DNA of 46,126 nucleotides. Source: Bacteroidales bacterium (GTDB taxonomy: Bacteria > Bacteroidota > Bacteroidia > Bacteroidales > B18-G4). A program made the position numbers and the translations under genes. A model generated the notes under the pieces. It did no database searches and was not told the DNA's origin. It was given only the letters and a program-made list of their open reading frames with translations. This document shows, piece by piece, positions 35,457 to 44,345 of this stretch. How positions within the stretch are numbered: position 1 is the stretch's first letter; every line of letters starts with the position of its first letter. The DNA is taken from NCBI GenBank assembly GCA_018401355.1, contig JAGYLD010000013.1, positions 1 through 46,126 on the forward strand, written 5' to 3'.

Positions 35457-37259
35457 TTATTGTAGTTTCACGACTTTTTTTATAAATATGTGATTGTCAA
35501 AATTTATCCTCAGGTAATACAAGCCTGATCTAAGGTAGGCAGGTAATTTAAGAATTGTCATGTTATTTCCCGGATAAAACAGACCTAACTCCTTTGATTT
35601 AATAAGTCTTTGTTGAGCGTCAAACAGTTCTATGGATACTGCACCTGATTCCATTATGAAAAAGTTGATTTCCAAATGATCAATAAAAGGGTTGGGTGTG
35701 ACCTCAAACCTAAGGATATCATTCTCGGGAATTCCAACCGGGTCATATGCTTTTATTTCCTTAACAATTTCATCTGAGTTATCCCCTCTGTAGGCAATAA
35801 GTTTTATTTCATAATTGCCTGGTGTTGAAAACATATGTTGAAACTGAGGAAAACTCCCAATTAAATTGCCATTTTCATACCACTCCACAAGATCAACACC
35901 ACCTGAGGGCAATGATTCACTGAATAAATCCAATGGAGTATTTATCTGAACAGAATCCGGAATGTCAAATAAAGCCAAGGGAGCATCTTCCACATAAAGC
36001 TTGATACAAAGGTCGAATTGATATGACGTGTTGGCTCCGATGGCTGTCCAGTTATTGCCATCAGGACTTATCCAGCATTTTCCTGTTTCGATAATAATAT
36101 TTGAATTGTAGTTTGCTTCATAGATTTCTATGGGTATGGGATTGTTTGTTGTTGGTGAGGAGTATTTTACTTTTATATAGTATTCATCACCAATTGTATC
36201 AGAACCAAAGTCAACAGGAAAGGTATAATATCCTGCAAGGGGCAATGTTCCGGACTGTATGTTGCCGATCAATCCAGAAAGTGTCCCATTGTTAAAATCA
36301 GAATAAAATTCAATTTCGAAACTGGAGTTTTCTTCAACGACATAAGTACCTATTCTTTTTATTTGAACAGGAAAGAAGGGAGGGGAAAACTGGCCTATCG
36401 AATAGTGAACAAGGCCATAGGCAGTATTCCCTGAAAAACCTGTATTATCAATCCATCCAAAATCATCATAGAAATAAATATAAGGTGAATTGTTTTCAGG
36501 TACAGAATAGCGAACTGGGAAAATAGCGGTTTCAGAAAAAATTGTCGGATCATAATAGGAAACGTAAAAGTATCCATTGTTTGCCCAACCTGTTCCGTAT
36601 GAATCTTTAATTATCCAGGCTCCGGGATTCAAACCCTGGAAAGCAATATTATCATCCCATCCCACAACGGTAACGCAATGTGGCTCTCCTCCTGTAGTAT
36701 TATAATAATAGGTATAGTTTGACGGGTTGTAGGAAGCCATATCAAAGTACATAGATGTAGCAATGGCGCCATAATCCAAAATGGCTTGCTTTATTGTATT
36801 CATATCGTTCGGTAAGAACCTGACATCGGGGGAAAAGGCTGTTGGCATAATTGGGAAAGAATTGGAGGGGCAATTTTTAAAGCTTGTGGTATCTCCATAA
36901 GGATCCTGGCTTTCCAGGACAGGTCCACTGTGCTTCCCAAACATGGAAGAAGACATATAAAAGTTACCTCCCTCACAAGGTGTTCTGTCATAATCCTGGC
37001 AATTGATTAAATTGTCCTCAGAGAGGTCAAAGGTACCATAACCGTTTTTAAGCCAGTTGGATTCAATGGCTGCCATGGTGGCGAATGCCCAGCATGCACC
37101 ACATGTGCCCTGGTCTTTTACAGATGTTACCCAACCATATGTCCGGAGATCATAAACATTAGGAAAACCGGAGTCAGGATTTTTCGTTTGTTGTGCGAAA
37201 ACAGGTTGGAAAGTCAAGAGAATTCCTGAAATTAGAATAAGAAAATGAGGCGATTTCAT
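35457..37259 (-). CDS. Secreted papain-family (C1) peptidase-like protein with T9SS sorting domain
   Basis: A 600-residue protein: signal peptide (residues 1-22), then directly a C1 domain with Gln50 and Cys56 (DQGTCGACWAF), His194 (GGEPHCVTVVGWD) and Asp219 (WIIKDSYGTGWANNGY) where papain has the third catalytic residue Asn. No propeptide-length region precedes it. Then comes a beta-rich middle (about 240-440), a PKD-like domain (STPGNYEIKLIAYRG) and a C-terminal type IX sorting domain (VTPNPFIDHLEINF ... KKVVKL). It is likely a surface or secreted protease; the Asn-to-Asp change may alter activity. Confidence 0.9.
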   Translation of the reverse strand: MKSPHFLILISGILLTFQPVFAQQTKNPDSGFPNVYDLRTYGWVTSVKDQGTCGACWAFATMAAIESNWLKNGYGTFDLSEDNLINCQDYDRTPCEGGNFYMSSSMFGKHSGPVLESQDPYGDTTSFKNCPSNSFPIMPTAFSPDVRFLPNDMNTIKQAILDYGAIATSMYFDMASYNPSNYTYYYNTTGGEPHCVTVVGWDDNIAFQGLNPGAWIIKDSYGTGWANNGYFYVSYYDPTIFSETAIFPVRYSVPENNSPYIYFYDDFGWIDNTGFSGNTAYGLVHYSIGQFSPPFFPVQIKRIGTYVVEENSSFEIEFYSDFNNGTLSGLIGNIQSGTLPLAGYYTFPVDFGSDTIGDEYYIKVKYSSPTTNNPIPIEIYEANYNSNIIIETGKCWISPDGNNWTAIGANTSYQFDLCIKLYVEDAPLALFDIPDSVQINTPLDLFSESLPSGGVDLVEWYENGNLIGSFPQFQHMFSTPGNYEIKLIAYRGDNSDEIVKEIKAYDPVGIPENDILRFEVTPNPFIDHLEINFFIMESGAVSIELFDAQQRLIKSKELGLFYPGNNMTILKLPAYLRSGLYYLRINFDNHIFIKKVVKLQ

Positions 37260-37283
37260 AAAAAATCAATTTGGTTTGGTATA

Positions 37284-37314
37284 TAAAGGTAATATATGTC
37301 TGAGCAAAATGCAA
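37284..37314 (-). promoter_or_regulatory. Candidate promoter of the C1 peptidase gene
   Basis: On the minus strand, TTG (37314-37312), a 20-base spacer and TACCTTTA (37291-37284), one base off TAnnTTTG. The start site near 37277 leaves a leader of about 18 bases. The insertion sequence begins about 120 bp further upstream and so leaves this promoter intact. Confidence 0.4.
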
Positions 37315-37362
37315 AAAAACAGGTGCCAGTTTATGCATTTCTGTGGCAAAACTTACATCAGC

Positions 37363-37417
37363 AAGGGTTAATCTTTGTTCATAGATACCTTTGATTGAAG
37401 ATCAGGGATTAACCCTT
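37363..37417. repeat. 11-bp perfect inverted repeat
   Basis: AAGGGTTAATC (37363-37373) and its exact complement GATTAACCCTT (37407-37417) with a 33-base spacer. It sits between the peptidase promoter and the left end of the insertion sequence. It may be an operator or part of a stem; the spacer contains a plus-strand TACCTTTG (37386-37393) with no gene after it. Confidence 0.6.
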
Positions 37418-37436
37418 CGTTTCCTCAGAGCAGACT

Positions 37437-39071
37437 CCTGTTTTCCGGATAAGGCACCCATTTTCAGAAATTTGTATTAACGATGTCTATAATTTTCTGC
37501 TGAATATGATTATTGCGGAGTAATATTCTCTGTTTATAAGCCTTATCCTCAATAACCACTTCGTACATTTTGTTTATCGACTTAATTGCCTTATTTATTG
37601 ATATGCCTGACTTGTACTCATTCAAGACTTTTTCCAGCTCCTTGTGCAATAGATAAGACACGAAAGAAATGCAGATATGAGCTTCGATACGTTCCCTGAT
37701 CCTATGATAAATGGGCCTTATTTTAAGATCAGTTTTAGATATTCTGAACGCTTTTTCTATTTTCCATAGGTTATTATAGTTTTCAATGACTTCATCTCCA
37801 GACAACGATGTATTAGTAATGTAACCCTTAAGGCCATCCCAGGTTGAGTCTTTATTAAATTTATCATAGTCAATATCAATAATTAGTTTCCCATGAAGCT
37901 TTAGATACTTATTATATCCTCTGTTATTGATGTTGCTCTTTGTCAATCTACCTGCTTTAAGACTCTTTTCCAAACGTTTAAGGCCTCGCTCCCTGTTTGA
38001 TAAATCTTTCTTTGCCCGTTTATTTGAGTAACTTACAAACAAAGTGGTTTCATCTGGTTTATCTATTTGGGCTACTTGGCCATCTTCCAGGTTCAAATCT
38101 TGTATTTGACCCTTAACCAATTTGCTTTCACTCTTTATTCTTGCCCCAAGTATAAACCTATATCCATTTTCTTTTAAATCTAAAATATTCTGAGAAGATA
38201 ACAAGCCCGCATCTGCTACAATAATAGGCTTATTTAAGTCAAATCGCTTCTCGAACTTTTCTAACATAGGAATTAAAGTATGGCCTTCGTAAATACCTCC
38301 TTCAAAAATATCATACCCAATAGGATATCCTTCTTTTCCTACCAATAACCCTAAAAATATTTGTGGGTGCTGGTGTTTACCATCTTTTGAAAATCCGGTT
38401 TCTCTTAATTCATCAGGTTTACTGCTTTCAAAATAAATGGTGGTCATATCATAAAAAACCACGCCAATTTCACCCCCTAAAAGCTTTTTGACATAATTAA
38501 AACTAATATCTTCAACCTGCTTTTTGTACCGGGTATTTAACCGGTCCATAAAATAATAAACCCTGTCTACGGATACTTCTTCTTTATTATTCTCCCTTAA
38601 GTACTGTGCCAAATTTAGTTTGCTCCCCGGGTGGGTAATCCTGGATATGCATAAGTCTTTAAAAAGCTCATCCTGAATTCGATTAAAGCCAATGTGATCA
38701 AATATCCTTCCAAAAACAAGCTCTGGGCCTGCTATTCGTATATTATCATTGGATAGATCAGAAATTTGTGGCTCTATGGGGGTGTCAAACAAGGTTGCAC
38801 CATATAAACGAGGCATTTCAAAAAGTGCTTGTTTGTATAGACATTCTATCTCTTCAGGATCTGAAGAAGTACCAATGATTTTTAAAACTTTATTACTACG
38901 ATTGACCTTTTGAACAATCTGAACACTTGTACTTCCGCTTCTATTTTTCTTTTTGAAGACAAACATCCAGTAAAAATAAAGCGAGGCACCCAATTTTACA
39001 ACTAAAATCTTATTAAAGTGCTGATATTGTGATGTCTGAAATTTGAATCAATTTTCAATCCGGAAAACAGG
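37437..39071 (-). mobile_element. IS1634-like insertion sequence
   Basis: About 1.64 kb bounded by 14-bp perfect terminal inverted repeats, CCTGTTTTCCGGAT at 37437-37450 and its complement at 39058-39071, with one transposase gene filling the interior. No clear target-site duplication flanks these ends, so the true tips may lie a few bases away, or one flank has changed since insertion. Confidence 0.78.
37464..38966 (-). CDS. IS1634-family DDE transposase
   Basis: A 500-residue transposase. The start MFVFKKKNRSGSTSVQIVQK (38966) is the usual IS1634-family beginning; a longer frame from 38993 is less likely. The DDE triad is visible as Asp173 (VVFYDMTT), Asp252 (IIVADAGLLS) and Glu404 (NLWKIEKAFRISKTDL), the last within the Y-R-E-K type region of the IS4 superfamily. 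No frameshift or stop is seen, so the element may be active. It fills the insertion sequence, ending 14 bp from the left inverted repeat. Confidence 0.9.
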   Translation of the reverse strand: MFVFKKKNRSGSTSVQIVQKVNRSNKVLKIIGTSSDPEEIECLYKQALFEMPRLYGATLFDTPIEPQISDLSNDNIRIAGPELVFGRIFDHIGFNRIQDELFKDLCISRITHPGSKLNLAQYLRENNKEEVSVDRVYYFMDRLNTRYKKQVEDISFNYVKKLLGGEIGVVFYDMTTIYFESSKPDELRETGFSKDGKHQHPQIFLGLLVGKEGYPIGYDIFEGGIYEGHTLIPMLEKFEKRFDLNKPIIVADAGLLSSQNILDLKENGYRFILGARIKSESKLVKGQIQDLNLEDGQVAQIDKPDETTLFVSYSNKRAKKDLSNRERGLKRLEKSLKAGRLTKSNINNRGYNKYLKLHGKLIIDIDYDKFNKDSTWDGLKGYITNTSLSGDEVIENYNNLWKIEKAFRISKTDLKIRPIYHRIRERIEAHICISFVSYLLHKELEKVLNEYKSGISINKAIKSINKMYEVVIEDKAYKQRILLRNNHIQQKIIDIVNTNF

Positions 39072-39082
39072 AAACAGTAATA

Positions 39083-39520
39083 ACAGCCAAGTCAAATAAA
39101 TAAATCTTCAATAACATTAGTAATTGACAGCTGAAAATTGACAATCGCCTAATTTAATTGTCAATTGTCAGCTGTCAATTGTCAGTTACTAATTTTTATG
39201 TTCGATAGGGAATGTTTTGGATCTTTTGTTATTGGGAAGTGTACACAGCCAAGTCAAATAAATAGATTTTTAAACACTTTAGTAATTGACATTTGAAAAT
39301 TGACAGTCGCCTAATTTAATTGTCAATTGTCAGCTGTCAATTGTCAGTTACTAATTTTTATGTTCGATAGGGCTTTTTCACAGATCTTTTGTTATTTAGA
39401 GTATGCCACAGCCAAGTCAAATAAATAGATTTTTAAACACTTTAGTAATTGACATTTGACAATTGACAATCGCCTAATTTAATTGTCAATTGTCAGCTGT
39501 CAATTGTCAGTTACTAATTT
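39083..39520. repeat. Three tandem ~162-bp palindromic repeats
   Basis: Three units start at ACAGCCAAGTCAAATAAATA (39083, 39247 and 39408), with spacing of 164 and 161 bases; the last is cut at its end. Each has a central dyad built from ATTGACA/TGTCAAT words around CAGCTG (cores near 39146, 39308 and 39471), able to form a large hairpin. Copies are nearly identical in the core and differ more between cores. No coding frame runs through them. They lie between the insertion sequence and the response regulator, and with their flanks fill 39072-39595. Confidence 0.85.
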
Positions 39521-39595
39521 ATTTTAAAAGGGCAATTGCTGAATCGTTCCGGACTAGTTATTGAAATTAATGAAGATTGTGGATCTTGCCAGATC

Positions 39596-40357
39596 TTAAA
39601 TAATTTTACGGTTTTTTTTTGGTCTGCTAATTGTATTTATAAAATGTTCCTTTTTCCTCCTTGAAACCAGTAATTCTGTCCCATTTGTCATAATAACACT
39701 GCCTCCTTGTCCTTTTATATATTTCTCAACATAATTTATGTTTATCAGGTATGACTGGTGTATTCTTACAAATGTGTTTTCTGACAATGTCTCGTCAAAT
39801 TCTTTTAGGGTTTTGGTTACAAGGATCTTTTCATTATTATTGAGTAGAAACCAGGTATAATTTGCTTCTGATTTAAGATAAAGAATATCACTGATATTGA
39901 TAAACCGTAGTCCATCAATTGTTGGCAATGCCATTCTGTTGAAACTATTTCTGTTATCCAATAAAATTTTAACCTGCTTGGCAATCTGATCATTGTTTTC
40001 AATCAAATTAATGGCTTTTATAACAGCTTTCTTAAATAAATCAGGATTAACAGGTTTCAGGATGTAATCAATGGCACTATGGCGTATAGCCTGGATAGCA
40101 TATTTGTCAAATGCTGTGATGAAAATAATTTGGAAATTGGGGTTAATGATTTGATTGAGAAGATCGAAAGATGTCCCATCGCTTAGCTCCACATCCAGAA
40201 GCAACAGATCAGGTTGTTTTTTTGAGATGCAATCCAGGCCTTCCTCAACTGAAGATGCCTCTCCTGATATATTTACATTATTGCAGCATTGCTTTATCAA
40301 TGATTTTATGCTTTCTCTGCAGTCTTTTTCATCATCTACAATTATTGCATTGATCAT
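39596..40357 (-). CDS. LytTR-family response regulator
   Basis: A 253-residue regulator: receiver domain (residues 1-120) with acidic pair Asp8-Asp9, phospho-acceptor Asp55 (LLLLDVELSDG) and the late Lys in ILKPVNPDLF, then a LytTR DNA-binding domain (about 145-245: ILYLKSEANYTWFLLNN, FVRIHQSYLININYVEKY, LLVSRRKKEHF). It follows the histidine kinase by 11 bp on the same strand, so the two form one signalling pair. Its targets are unknown; the repeats just after its 3' end are not in promoter position for it. Confidence 0.92.
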   Translation of the reverse strand: MINAIIVDDEKDCRESIKSLIKQCCNNVNISGEASSVEEGLDCISKKQPDLLLLDVELSDGTSFDLLNQIINPNFQIIFITAFDKYAIQAIRHSAIDYILKPVNPDLFKKAVIKAINLIENNDQIAKQVKILLDNRNSFNRMALPTIDGLRFINISDILYLKSEANYTWFLLNNNEKILVTKTLKEFDETLSENTFVRIHQSYLININYVEKYIKGQGGSVIMTNGTELLVSRRKKEHFINTISRPKKNRKII

Positions 40358-40368
40358 AATTTTGGATT

Positions 40369-42303
40369 TTATTCAGTTTCATATGGCAAATCAATAATTA
40401 CTTCAGTTCCGCATACTTTACCATGGGTATTTTGGGTGTCCCGAATTGAGAAAAATAGCTCCGTATGATAAAGTTGTTTTAATATTTCCAGACGTTCACG
40501 AATAATTTCAAGCGCCAGTGATTTATGGTTGTTTTTTCTTATCTTATCCGCCCTTTCTCTCCCAATTCCATTGTCCCGTATGGTGCACCGGATGGTATTG
40601 TCATGTTTTTCAAAAACCAATTCAATTAGTCCGTCATCAATGTTTTTTATACCATGTTTTATGGCATTTTCAACAAATGGTTGGATCAACATTGGAGGAA
40701 CAAATATATTATTTGTGTTTAATGATGTATTTAAATTTATTTGATATTCAAATGTATTTTCCATCCTGAGTTTTTCCAGCTCCAGAAAGATGATTAAGGA
40801 TTCTATTTCTTCCTGAAGGGAAATGGTACTCTCCCGTGAATTTTGCAATATATTTCTGATAAGTTCGGCGAAACTTGAAATAAATTTAATTGCTTTTTCT
40901 TTTTTGCCGGAGGAAATATAGTTTTGTACTGATGCCATGGAGTTAAAAATGAAATGAGGGTTCATTTGTGCATGCAACAAGCGTTGCTCATTTTCTATGT
41001 ACTTTTTCTCCAGTTCAGTTTGTTTGTTTTTTTGTTTCAGCCTGTAACGGGAAAATATAAGCATTATAACAATTCCGATAACGATAGCCAGGATCAGGAT
41101 TCCTCCGATAATAGTCCACTGCAATCTTAATCTTGATTGTTGTTCTTTTATCAATAATGATTGTTCTGCAATTTCCTTTTCCTTTTTTTCTGTTTCGTAT
41201 TTAGTTTGTAATTCCGTAGTAGCAGCAGCAACATCTTCATTATAGATACTGTCGTTTAAATTACTGTGCCTGCTCATATATTCCCATGCTTTTTCGTATG
41301 ATTGGTTTCCGGCATAAATCAGGGATAATTGTTTGCAGGTTTTCGACAACATTTTTTTGCTACCTGCTTCTTTATATAAATCCAGTGCTTTTTTGGTGTT
41401 TTGCTCAGCCAGATCAAGTTTGTTAATTTCCAAATAAAGGTCACCAAGATTCATATAGGTTAATGCCCTTGAGTTTGAGTTGTTTATGTCGTTGCTTATT
41501 TTTATGGATTTATTATAATATTCAATTGCTTTATTATAATTCCTGAGATCCAGGTTTAAAGTACCAAGATTATTATAAATGTTCACCAATTCCCAGGAAT
41601 AATTGTTCTTTTCAGCAAGACCAAGATATTCTTCAAAACAAATCAATGCAGAATCTGAATTACCATTTGATTGATGGATAATACCTATATTGGCGAGAAC
41701 TTTTTTTGCCTGGTCCGGATAATTATTTACTTGAAATGTGTTATAGCTTTTTTGATAATATTTCAAGGCATTAACCAAATCGTTCATATAATAATATGTG
41801 TTACCAATTTGCAGGAGGGATCCTCCAATTCCATTTGGGTTTTTCCTGCTTTCCTCAAGCTTAAGCGACCTGAATCCAAAATCAAGGGATTGGACATAAT
41901 CGCCTTTATTTGAATATGCAGTCCCGATATTGCCTAAAACTGATGTAATACCTATGGTATCTTTCAATGCGATAAATTTCTCAAGGGATCTATTATAAAA
42001 ATAAATTGCCGAGTCAAAATCCCCAATAAAATAATAGCCATTTCCAATAGAATTTATTGCCTCGGCTTCCAATTCAGGATTATTCAATTCATTGGCAAGC
42101 TTCTCTGCTGTTTTCCCATAAACAACAGTTTTCCCCGGGTTTTTATATATATAATTGTCTGCAATATCAATTAATAAATCGACTTTTGTGGTTCCTCCCG
42201 AATTCTTCAGAAGGTTGTTTATGCTATCAATTTCTTTATTATTCTGTGATTTTGAATTTATGCAGGATGTGATTAATATAATGAATAACAAATATCTATT
42301 CAT
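40369..42303 (-). CDS. TPR sensor histidine kinase, LytS type
   Basis: A 644-residue sensor: signal peptide (about residues 1-20), six or more TPR repeats (AEAINSIGNGYYFIGDFDSA, ALKYYQKSYNTFQ, AIEYYNKSIKIS and others), a membrane helix near 394-414, a His_kinase domain with the phospho-acceptor region QMNPHFIFNSM (His near 450), and an ATPase domain (QPFVENAIKHGIKN, RDNGIGRERADK). ATG 42303 was chosen over 42333 because it starts the signal peptide. The periplasmic TPRs probably sense a partner protein or peptide. Confidence 0.92.
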   Translation of the reverse strand: MNRYLLFIILITSCINSKSQNNKEIDSINNLLKNSGGTTKVDLLIDIADNYIYKNPGKTVVYGKTAEKLANELNNPELEAEAINSIGNGYYFIGDFDSAIYFYNRSLEKFIALKDTIGITSVLGNIGTAYSNKGDYVQSLDFGFRSLKLEESRKNPNGIGGSLLQIGNTYYYMNDLVNALKYYQKSYNTFQVNNYPDQAKKVLANIGIIHQSNGNSDSALICFEEYLGLAEKNNYSWELVNIYNNLGTLNLDLRNYNKAIEYYNKSIKISNDINNSNSRALTYMNLGDLYLEINKLDLAEQNTKKALDLYKEAGSKKMLSKTCKQLSLIYAGNQSYEKAWEYMSRHSNLNDSIYNEDVAAATTELQTKYETEKKEKEIAEQSLLIKEQQSRLRLQWTIIGGILILAIVIGIVIMLIFSRYRLKQKNKQTELEKKYIENEQRLLHAQMNPHFIFNSMASVQNYISSGKKEKAIKFISSFAELIRNILQNSRESTISLQEEIESLIIFLELEKLRMENTFEYQINLNTSLNTNNIFVPPMLIQPFVENAIKHGIKNIDDGLIELVFEKHDNTIRCTIRDNGIGRERADKIRKNNHKSLALEIIRERLEILKQLYHTELFFSIRDTQNTHGKVCGTEVIIDLPYETE

Positions 42304-42321
42304 GATGTATGTTATTTCTAA

Positions 42322-42329
42322 CAAATATA
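42322..42329 (-). promoter_or_regulatory. -7 element of the kinase-regulator operon
   Basis: TATATTTG on the minus strand, 18 bases before the kinase ATG. A full consensus match, but no TTG at the usual -33 distance. Confidence 0.4.
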
Positions 42330-42400
42330 ACAATTACTTGCCATATTATAATTGATGAATGCCGGATTTTTATTTTTATTTCCCGAATAGTACATCATAC

Positions 42401-42431
42401 TTGAAATGGCTTGTTTATAAAGCTAATCTTG
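42401..42431 (+). promoter_or_regulatory. Candidate promoter of the delta-60 repeat gene
   Basis: TTG (42401-42403), a 20-base spacer and TAATCTTG (42424-42431), one base off consensus. The start site near 42438 gives a leader of about 22 bases before ATG 42460. Confidence 0.45.
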
Positions 42432-42459
42432 TACTATTATAAATAATAATTCTCTTGAT

Positions 42460-43971
42460 ATGAAAGCTATTATATTACTCTTAAGTGTATTTCTGTTTAT
42501 CTGCCTGGGTTGCTTTTCGCAGGATCCGGGAGACCTTTTTACTTCTTATGGAAGTGATGGAATCTCAACTTTTGATTACCTGGGATTCGATCAGGTGGCT
42601 TATGATATGAAGATCCAGGAAGATGATAAGGTTGTAATAGCAGGTAAGAGTGGTTCCAATACGCTTATTGCGCGTTTTCATCCCAATGGAAACCTTGATC
42701 AGACCTTTGGAGAACTGGGCAAGGTCATCATTGATGTCGGAGGGAATGATTATGCTACTTGCGTTGATATCCATGAATTTAATGAGCACAGGATTGTAGT
42801 ATGCGGTAATTGTAATGATGATGATGTATTTATTCTTCAGTTATTGCAGGATGGTACTATTGATAATGCATTTGGCGTTGACGGAGTGAACATTATTTTT
42901 ACCGGTATGATGCTGTTAGAAGATGCATTGATACAGGATGGCGGAAAAACTATCATGGTTGGTATGAACCAGACAGTTGCTTATCAGGAGGGGGTTATCT
43001 ACAGGTTTGATGCGACTGGAATTCCGGATGAAAGCTTTGGGGATGCCGGTTCAGTCCGGTTTCATCACGATGATTATGATGTTGCATTTTTAACTGTAGA
43101 TATTCAAGATGATGGAAAAATAGTTGCCGGAGGTGGCATTTTTAATGATGATGAAATGAATGCTTTTGTTAACAGATATAATACTGATGGCTCAACAGAT
43201 AATACATTCGGAGATCAGGGCAGTTATATCTTTGATCTAAGCGGAGATCTGAATTTCATCAGCGCACTTAAAGTTTATCCTGATAATAAAGTGGTCTTTG
43301 GAGGAGATGTTTACAATATCGCTGCAACAACTCATGATATATATCTGTCCCGTCTGACACCCGATGGCAACATCGATTATTCATTCGGTGCCAATGGACA
43401 TGTTACTTATGACTTCTCTGATGATGAATTGTATGATATATACCTGCGTGAAAATATGAAAATTCTGGTTTGTGGTTCTGTTGATGATGATTTATTTCTA
43501 ATGCGTACCATGGAAAATGGAAGTCCGGATTATAATTTTGGAGAAGGGGCATTTGTCCTGACTGATGTCTTTGGGGGCAATGACGAAGCCCGTTCAATAG
43601 GTGTGCAAAGTGATTTAAATATTGTTATTGCTGGCTCAGCAGGGCATCCCGGAGACGACAAGGATGTGGTTACTGCCAAATACTACTCGGGTTTGCATGT
43701 TGGCATAAAAGATATTGGTAAAGAAAATGCCTTGATTGTATATCCGGTACCTGCCAGCGAAAGTATCAATATTGTTATACCTGGAAAAAGTAATAATTCA
43801 TGTTTAGTTGAATTGTATTCAAGTAATTCACAAAAGGTTCATAGTGTCGAAGAGGCAATAAATGATCCTGTATTGGAAATAAGTGATTTGAATTTGCCGG
43901 ATGGTATATATTACCTGAAGGCATATTATAATGGAAATATCTTCACTTCAAAAATTGTAATTATGCGGTAA
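42460..43971 (+). CDS. Secreted delta-60 repeat (beta-propeller-like) protein with T9SS sorting domain
   Basis: A 503-residue protein: signal peptide (about residues 1-21), then repeated delta-60 units of about 55-60 residues with the pattern DDGKIVAGG ... ARFHPNGNLDQTFGELGKV (also NRYNTDGSTDNTFGDQGSY and SRLTPDGNIDYSFGANGHV), then a type IX sorting domain (VYPVPASESINIVIP ... YYLKAYYNGNIFTSKIVIM). The repeats likely fold as a propeller. It should be on the cell surface or released. No enzymatic motif is seen. Confidence 0.88.
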   Translation: MKAIILLLSVFLFICLGCFSQDPGDLFTSYGSDGISTFDYLGFDQVAYDMKIQEDDKVVIAGKSGSNTLIARFHPNGNLDQTFGELGKVIIDVGGNDYATCVDIHEFNEHRIVVCGNCNDDDVFILQLLQDGTIDNAFGVDGVNIIFTGMMLLEDALIQDGGKTIMVGMNQTVAYQEGVIYRFDATGIPDESFGDAGSVRFHHDDYDVAFLTVDIQDDGKIVAGGGIFNDDEMNAFVNRYNTDGSTDNTFGDQGSYIFDLSGDLNFISALKVYPDNKVVFGGDVYNIAATTHDIYLSRLTPDGNIDYSFGANGHVTYDFSDDELYDIYLRENMKILVCGSVDDDLFLMRTMENGSPDYNFGEGAFVLTDVFGGNDEARSIGVQSDLNIVIAGSAGHPGDDKDVVTAKYYSGLHVGIKDIGKENALIVYPVPASESINIVIPGKSNNSCLVELYSSNSQKVHSVEEAINDPVLEISDLNLPDGIYYLKAYYNGNIFTSKIVIMR

Positions 43972-44345
43972 ACAAGAACTAAATACGTTGGTTTGTTTGA
44001 TGCCAAATAATAATTTGCCGGTTATGGTTGTTAAATGGTTTTTTGTGTAGATTTTATTTACTGATTTTTTTTAAAATCAAATAGTATTAGCTTAATGGCA
44101 AGAATGTTGTTCCTTTGCGTCCGATTATAATTTGATAAATTGTGCGTTTATCTTCTGATTCCTTCCCAATCATTGGTTTGTAACTGCCCGTTTTTTAAAT
44201 CCCCTGATTATAAAATTTTTAAAGGAGTGCTCACAAAAGTTGAGTTTGGATAATAGTTAATGCCTTGTGATAATATGAATAATCATTAATAAAGTGCATT
44301 AGATTACTGAAACCAATAGATTAAAATAAATAAAGTCAGGGACTG
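43972..44345. other. 374-bp gene-free stretch
   Basis: A/T-rich spacer between the delta-60 gene and the convergent STAND/TPR gene. A weak 7-bp hairpin (TGATTTT at 44062-44068 with AAAATCA at 44073-44079) and T runs may help end transcription. No ORF, tRNA or full consensus promoter was recognised here. Confidence 0.5.

Noticed and set aside
37386-37393. Plus-strand TACCTTTG as a gene promoter
   Set aside because: No -33 element and no plus-strand gene follows; it runs into the 3' end of the transposase.
39083-39520. CRISPR array
   Set aside because: The repeat units are ~162 bp and near-identical throughout, with no short repeat and unique spacer pattern and no cas genes.
44062-44079. Hairpin in the 374-bp spacer as a terminator
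   Set aside because: The stem is 7 bp and A/T only, about 90 bp from the nearest stop codon; too weak to list as a terminator.
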